DNA of 60,218 nucleotides from Lachnospiraceae bacterium (lineage in GTDB: Bacteria > Bacillota > Clostridia > Lachnospirales > Lachnospiraceae). The stretch spans positions 1 through 60,218 of the forward strand of contig JAISSU010000030.1 of assembly GCA_031272985.1 (NCBI GenBank), read 5' to 3'. The translations under genes and the position numbers were made by a program. Positions within the stretch are counted from its first letter, which is position 1. Each line of letters opens with the position of its first letter. Shown piece by piece: positions 59,831 through 60,218 of the stretch. Under the pieces are notes generated by a model, which was not told the origin of the DNA, searched no databases, and worked only from the letters and a program-made list of their open reading frames with translations.

Positions 59831-60218
59831 ATGAATCCGGTTTTTAGCTACCTGCCCATAATTGTGATCGCGGTCTTGCTGGTCGTGTTCGTCGTTTCGT
59901 ATTTAATTATGCGGCGCAAGGCAGCCGCAATGCTGCAAAAGTACGAAACAACAGGCGGAAAACCGCCCTCAATCCTACCGGACACAGAACCAGGCGCCGA
60001 AACAGCGCTGAAGGATGTAGTACGCCCTGCCGAGGCACCCGCAAAAAAGGTTGAAAAGGTCATTTTGTCCGTTCCGGGGTATGCGGAAAGCGTGGATTAC
60101 GGCCATCCCCTGGGGAAGAAGGTGCTTGTGATACGCAGCCGGTTCTTCTCGCACCTGCTATTGGGTCTGGTTATTACCGGCGTCGCCGTATTCGGATTTT
60201 ACGCGAACATAAAAGGCA
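59831..60218 (+). CDS. Membrane protein, 3' end outside the window
   Basis: An open frame from ATG 59831 runs without a stop to the window end (129 codons). It starts with a membrane segment (residues about 7-27, LPIIVIAVLLVVFVVSYLI), then a Pro/Ala/Lys-rich cytoplasmic or external part, and a second membrane segment near residues 110-128. I recognise no family. The ribosome site is weak. Codon usage is GC-rich, like the SseB-like gene before it. The segment order suggests a linker protein with more domain to the right. Confidence 0.65.
   Translation, partial: MNPVFSYLPIIVIAVLLVVFVVSYLIMRRKAAAMLQKYETTGGKPPSILPDTEPGAETALKDVVRPAEAPAKKVEKVILSVPGYAESVDYGHPLGKKVLVIRSRFFSHLLLGLVITGVAVFGFYANIKG

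Overview
The window looks like a Gram-positive, low-to-mid GC member of the Clostridia, most likely Lachnospiraceae-like. The evidence is gene content and order. It has a GatCAB transamidation operon with an archaeal-type AspRS behind a T-box, the priA-def-fmt-rsmB-rlmN-prpC-prkC-rsgA-rpe-thiN order typical of Firmicutes, a PASTA-domain kinase, MurE with the DNPR motif of meso-diaminopimelate-adding enzymes, AGGAGG ribosome sites, and sigma-A promoters with 17-base spacers. The exact genus cannot be read from the sequence.

Positions 1-16,543 are the right part of a siphovirus-type prophage: a Prp-like protease, scaffold and capsid, head-tail connectors, tail tube and chaperones, tape measure, baseplate and fibre proteins, holin and endolysin. 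Terminase, portal and integrase lie outside to the left. The prophage ends at a 3' segment of a tRNA-Lys(TTT) gene that lacks a recognisable 5' half, followed by an intact tRNA-Leu(TAG). This is what insertion into a tRNA-Lys gene of a tRNA cluster would leave. Both scaffold and capsid begin with an LQ(F/Y)FA site like that removed from ribosomal protein L27 by Prp, and the Prp-like gene sits directly upstream.

Positions 16,700-19,110 are a small accessory stretch: a PIN/Phd toxin-antitoxin pair on the minus strand with an operator-like repeat set, a YhhN-like membrane protein, a decayed 3' remnant of an L-ribulose-5-phosphate 4-epimerase gene, and a MazEF-like pair.

From about 19,200 to the end the content is mostly chromosomal core, all on the plus strand. 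secG is followed by an RNase R-like gene whose usual RNA-binding N-terminus is replaced by a Lys-rich, possibly membrane-anchored tail. Then come a CmpX-like channel, a glycosyltransferase, thioredoxin and a nucleotidyltransferase. The T-box-aspS-gatCAB operon makes Asn-tRNA(Asn) and Gln-tRNA(Gln); its leader carries a GAAC site that overlaps a Glu and an Asn codon. A large surface protein follows, preceded by a possible 19-codon leader peptide. htpG has a perfect CIRCE operator, a sigma-A promoter and a long base-paired leader. The large murE-to-lgt cluster combines wall synthesis, replication restart, N-formyl-Met processing, rRNA modification, Ser/Thr signalling and metabolism. It contains an unusual 63-base tandem repeat with compensatory stem changes between priA and def.

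The right end holds a membrane protein with a charged helix of about 390 residues, a VanW-like exported protein, a PRC-barrel protein, a sodium-dependent transporter behind a possible attenuator, tRNA-Ser(TGA), an SseB-like protein and a truncated membrane protein.
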